Below are positions 63,201 through 64,000 of a DNA stretch of 64,000 nt, in pieces; within the stretch, counting starts at the first letter, position 1, and the number at the start of each line of letters is the position of its first letter. Origin of the DNA: Lichenostomus cassidix (lineage: Eukaryota > Chordata > Aves > Passeriformes > Meliphagidae); contig CM039193.1 in the NCBI GenBank assembly GCA_008360975.2, forward strand, positions 12,080,501-12,144,500, read 5' to 3'. The position numbers were made by a program, and so were the translations under genes. A model generated the notes under the pieces. It did no database searches. It saw only the letters and a program-made list of their open reading frames with translations, and was not told the origin of the DNA.

Positions 63201-64000
63201 TCAGGAAGAAAATTTCTTTTAACATCATTTATGAATGCCAGGGCTTTGATCAGTAGTGCCCTTTTCCCAGTACATTAAGGTGTTTTGCTTTACTGCAGCT
63301 CTAATTAAGGTTTGTTAATTGACTTAATTAACATGAGTAACACATATGTCCTTCAAATAACAGTCTTCTAACAGCCCGGGAAAGCTGTTGTCATCAGTGA
63401 AATATAGTGAACAAAAGGAGGGGTTGTGGATAGATTTTTCCCCAGCTCCTTTAGTTGTTGGAATCATATGAAAAGTTGAGTCATCCCTCATGGCCATCAT
63501 TTTTAATTAGTGTGTGGGTCATGTTTCTTAAGGAAGCCAGAAACTGAGAAAATACTTTTAAAAGATTGGAGATACCGAAGTGCTGTTTTGACATTCCTGC
63601 ATCAGAGTATCTTCAAACTCATTTAAAAATTTTTTGTTTAGGGTTCTATTCCAGTAATAAATAACCTCAGTTCCCCATATAAGGAAAGGTACTCTTTGCA
63701 TGGTTGATGAAAAGGCTGATGTATGACAGAAATCAATTAAATACATACTTATTGTGTCTAGGTAGCAAAGATGCTAAGCAAACAAGCAAGCAGGATTTTG
63801 GGGAGTTTGGTTTCATTTTGACCCTTTTAGCCTTTTTGTGTCCCTTCTGCCTGATGAGGACAGTTCAAGGCTGTAGAGAATTGTCTGGATTGTTCTTGTG
63901 CAGCAGAGAGGAACATTTTGTCAGTGCATGTGAAAGGTTGCTTTTCCCAAAACTTGGTGTAATTTCAGTTTGCTCCATGATTCCTCATTATAACAAGTGT
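60230..64000 (+). other. ARHGEF3: Intron after the shared exon, incomplete
   Basis: The intron starts with GTAATG and runs off the window. It is AT-rich with occasional GC-richer patches (61240-61520). It includes short inverted words such as GTGGAAAGGGA / TCCCTTTCCAC (about 61418-61476) and an AT-rich homeodomain-type cluster at about 63300-63335. No exon, RNA gene or transposable element was recognised. Confidence 0.75.

Larger units (their letters stand above)
1..64000 (+). other. ARHGEF3: Partial ARHGEF3 locus, 5' half
   Basis: Four exons on the + strand encode collinear pieces of the ARHGEF3 N-terminus, each with consensus splice sites and compatible phase. Between them lie introns of about 17.2 kb (8089-25262), 34.8 kb (25326-60121) and, for the short isoform, 10.2 kb (49939-60121). 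The family is known: ARHGEF3/XPLN activates RhoA and RhoB through a DH-PH module, and its N-terminal region has been reported to bind and inhibit mTORC2. None of the DH or PH coding sequence is in this window, so the gene continues past 64000. It probably also begins before base 1, because the exon at 8022 starts mid-codon and needs an upstream partner. Confidence 0.93.

Noticed and set aside
60230..64000. Search for the next ARHGEF3 exon (serine-rich segment before the DH domain)
   Set aside because: No stretch with suitable coding sequence and splice sites was found. The exon probably lies beyond the window.
1..64000. CRISPR arrays, operons, tRNA and rRNA genes
   Set aside because: The window is vertebrate intronic DNA. 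No direct-repeat/spacer array, tRNA cloverleaf signature or rRNA sequence was noticed.

Overview
This window is nuclear DNA from a bird. It holds truncated CR1 LINE 3' ends, one of them ending in the typical ATTCTGTGA-like tail. It also has mostly AT-rich intronic sequence, one sharp CpG island, and exons that read as ARHGEF3 (XPLN), a Rho guanine-nucleotide exchange factor of the Dbl family. I cannot name the species.

The whole window appears to lie inside the 5' half of ARHGEF3 on the + strand. Four coding exons are supported. Two upstream exons (8022-8088 and 25263-25325) encode a long-isoform N-terminus. This resembles the long N-terminus of the paralogue NET1, with a Phe/Trp-rich patch, a KKRK basic cluster and an acidic-to-SLD segment. 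A separate first exon (start codon at 49843, last base 49938) sits at the 3' edge of a CpG island and encodes the classical short N-terminus beginning MVAKDYPFYL. Both routes join in frame to the shared exon 60122-60229 (starting EPSNKRVKPLSRV). The remaining exons, including the catalytic DH and PH domains, lie beyond the 3' end. The first exon or exons of the long isoform lie before the window or were not recognised.

Layout: 1-8021 is an intron with a CR1 copy and a likely reverse-strand solo LTR. 8089-25262 is an intron with a striking pair of adjacent hairpins (15075-15168), a CR1 copy and a TG/TA microsatellite. 25326 to about 49250 is intron with two more CR1 pieces and a GC-balanced stretch that may be regulatory. 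About 49255-49960 is the CpG-island promoter, with a 17-bp GC-box minisatellite and exon 1 of the short isoform. 49939-60121 is its first intron. 60230-64000 is the intron after the shared exon.

No tRNA, rRNA, CRISPR array or intact mobile-element gene was recognised. The points most worth checking are the tandem hairpins, the GC-box minisatellite in the promoter, a second in-frame splice donor in the short first exon, and an upstream ATG overlapping the main start codon.
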